Positions 5,600 through 6,707 of a stretch of DNA of 6,707 bases are shown piece after piece. How positions within the stretch are numbered: the stretch's first letter is position 1; each line of letters opens with the position of its first letter. Source of the DNA: Planctomycetales bacterium (lineage in GTDB: Bacteria; Planctomycetota; Planctomycetia; Isosphaerales; Isosphaeraceae); the NCBI GenBank assembly GCA_027435495.1, contig DAHZZC010000457.1, positions 1 through 6,707 of the forward strand, given 5' to 3'. Both the position numbers and the translations under genes were made by a program. The notes under the pieces are model-generated. The model worked only from the letters and a program-made list of their open reading frames with translations. It was not told the origin of the DNA and did not search any database.

Positions 5600-6707
5600 A
5601 TGTTCGTCCCGTCGTTGCGAGCGATCCAGGAGCGGTGCGGTTACCTGCCCCGCGAGGAAATCGAGCAGCTCTCCGCCCGGCTCGATGTCCCGCTCCACCG
5701 GCTGCACGAGGTCATCAGCTTCTTCCCCCACTTCCGCCTCGAACCGGGTCCCGAGATCCAGGTGCAGGTCTGTCGCGATCAGGCGTGCCACCTCCGCGGT
5801 TCGGAAGCCTGCCGGCATCGCCTCGAAGAGGTCTCGGCCGAGTTTGGCGGCCACGAAAAGGTCGTCATCGAGGGCGTCTCTTGCCTTGGCCGATGCGACG
5901 GCGCGCCGGCCGTCCTCGTCGAACTGCATCGCAAGGGCGAGCACGGCCACGACCGCGAACTGCTGGGCCCGTCGGTCGACGAGATCGCCGGCCGGCTCCG
6001 TGAGATCGTCCCCGCTCACCTCGACGGCCGGGAGCCGCCGCCCGACATCGTCGACCGCTCCCCGCGCGGCTGGCGGATCGATCCCTACAACCCAAGTCCG
6101 CACGTCCCCGACGACCCCCCGCGCGAGCCCTATGCCGCCGTCCGCGCCTTTGCCGAGGCTTTCAAAAACGCCCCCGACGCCGCCGCGAGAAAGGCCGTCG
6201 GCCAGGCGCTCATTGATACCCTCAAGGGCTCCGACCTCCGTGGGATGGGCGGCGCGGGGCGTCCGGCGTTCAGCAAGTGGGGCGAGGTCCGCGACGAGTC
6301 CGAGCGCGAAGAGACCACCTACGTCATCTGCAACGCCGACGAAAGCGAGCCCTCCACCTTCAAGGATCGCGAGATCCTTCTGCGGGCGCCTCACCTGATC
6401 GTCGAGGGGATGACTCTTGGCGCCCTGATCGTCGGCGCGCGGAAGGGCTATGTCTACGTCCGGCACGAGTACCCGGAGCAGATCCGGGCGGTCGCGGCCG
6501 AGATCGAGCGGGCGCGGTCGATGGGGGTGGTCGGGGCGAATGTCCTGGGGACCGGCCACTCGTTTGACCTGGAGGCGTTCACCAGCCCCGGCGGATACGT
6601 CTGCGGCGAGCAGTCGGCGCTCATCGAGGCCATCGAAGAACATCGCGCGGAGCCGCGCAACCGGCCTCCGCTCATCGAAGCGAACGGCCTGCACAACCAG
6701 CCGACCT
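5600..6707 (+). CDS. Fused NuoE-NuoF NADH-oxidising subunit, N-terminal 369 codons (runs off window)
   Basis: This is the electron-input module of a complex-I-like or NAD-linked oxidoreductase. NADH gives electrons to FMN, which pass to iron-sulfur clusters. Residues 1-135 are a NuoE thioredoxin-like domain: LRAIQERCGYLP (6-17), then the four [2Fe-2S] cysteines as C58-X4-C63 and C95-X3-C99. After a linker comes NuoF: the glycine-rich loop GSDLRGMGGAGRPAFSKW (210-227), NADESEPSTFKDRE (246-259) and SPGGYVCGEQSALIEAIE (329-346). The C-terminal [4Fe-4S] region lies outside the window. Such fusions occur in HoxF and formate dehydrogenase beta subunits and, as I recall, in planctomycete proteins labelled NuoF. 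ATG 5600 fits, because NuoE similarity begins at once and upstream codons look unrelated; the ribosome site (GAGA, 7 nt before the ATG) is weak. The third-position G/C bias is strong. Confidence 0.9.
   Translation, partial: MFVPSLRAIQERCGYLPREEIEQLSARLDVPLHRLHEVISFFPHFRLEPGPEIQVQVCRDQACHLRGSEACRHRLEEVSAEFGGHEKVVIEGVSCLGRCDGAPAVLVELHRKGEHGHDRELLGPSVDEIAGRLREIVPAHLDGREPPPDIVDRSPRGWRIDPYNPSPHVPDDPPREPYAAVRAFAEAFKNAPDAAARKAVGQALIDTLKGSDLRGMGGAGRPAFSKWGEVRDESEREETTYVICNADESEPSTFKDREILLRAPHLIVEGMTLGALIVGARKGYVYVRHEYPEQIRAVAAEIERARSMGVVGANVLGTGHSFDLEAFTSPGGYVCGEQSALIEAIEEHRAEPRNRPPLIEANGLHNQPT

Noticed and set aside
5505..6398. Plus-strand open frame overlapping nuoEF in another frame
   Set aside because: It is a Ser/Arg/Pro-rich out-of-frame translation of nuoEF.
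5480..6694. Minus-strand open frame (404 codons)
   Set aside because: It is antisense to the NuoE-NuoF gene, whose cysteines and flavin motifs are unmistakable on the plus strand.
1..6707. CRISPR array, tRNA, rRNA or transposase gene
   Set aside because: I saw no regularly spaced 20-40 bp repeats, no cloverleaf-like sequence, no rRNA-like sequence and no transposase motif.

Overview
The window is GC-rich, and its main genes use codons rich in G or C at the third position. The NuoE-NuoF fusion, the WD40 remnant and the base composition suggest a planctomycete, perhaps of the Isosphaeraceae. This is inference from family resemblance; there is no rRNA or other marker to settle it.

Left two thirds, minus strand (4404 down to 1): an apparent DNA-modification or defence operon. 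The first gene (4404-1369) is a 1011-residue protein joining a PD-(D/E)XK nuclease-like N-terminus to an N6-adenine DNA methyltransferase and a C-terminal region in the usual place of a target-recognition domain. This is the plan of type IIG restriction-modification enzymes. After 120 bp comes a RhuM-family gene (1248-145). A third reading frame begins at 81 and leaves the window; I do not recognise its product.

Middle (4405-5599): about 1.2 kb with no convincing intact gene. It holds a possible promoter and leader for the methylase operon, a strong nested inverted repeat (4559-4663), four CTGNCAT direct repeats of which the first three have the 11-bp period of a Pho box (4894-4943), and a minus-strand WD40 fragment (4978-5244). 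A candidate plus-strand promoter lies at 5444-5472.

Right end, plus strand (5600 to the edge): the 5' part of a fused NuoE-NuoF protein, the NADH-oxidising FMN/iron-sulfur module of a complex-I-like or NAD-linked oxidoreductase. It is unrelated to the defence operon, so the middle section looks like a boundary between an accessory island and housekeeping metabolism. Nothing here proves a new system. The best candidates are the methylase/RhuM/unknown-gene trio and the intergenic repeats.
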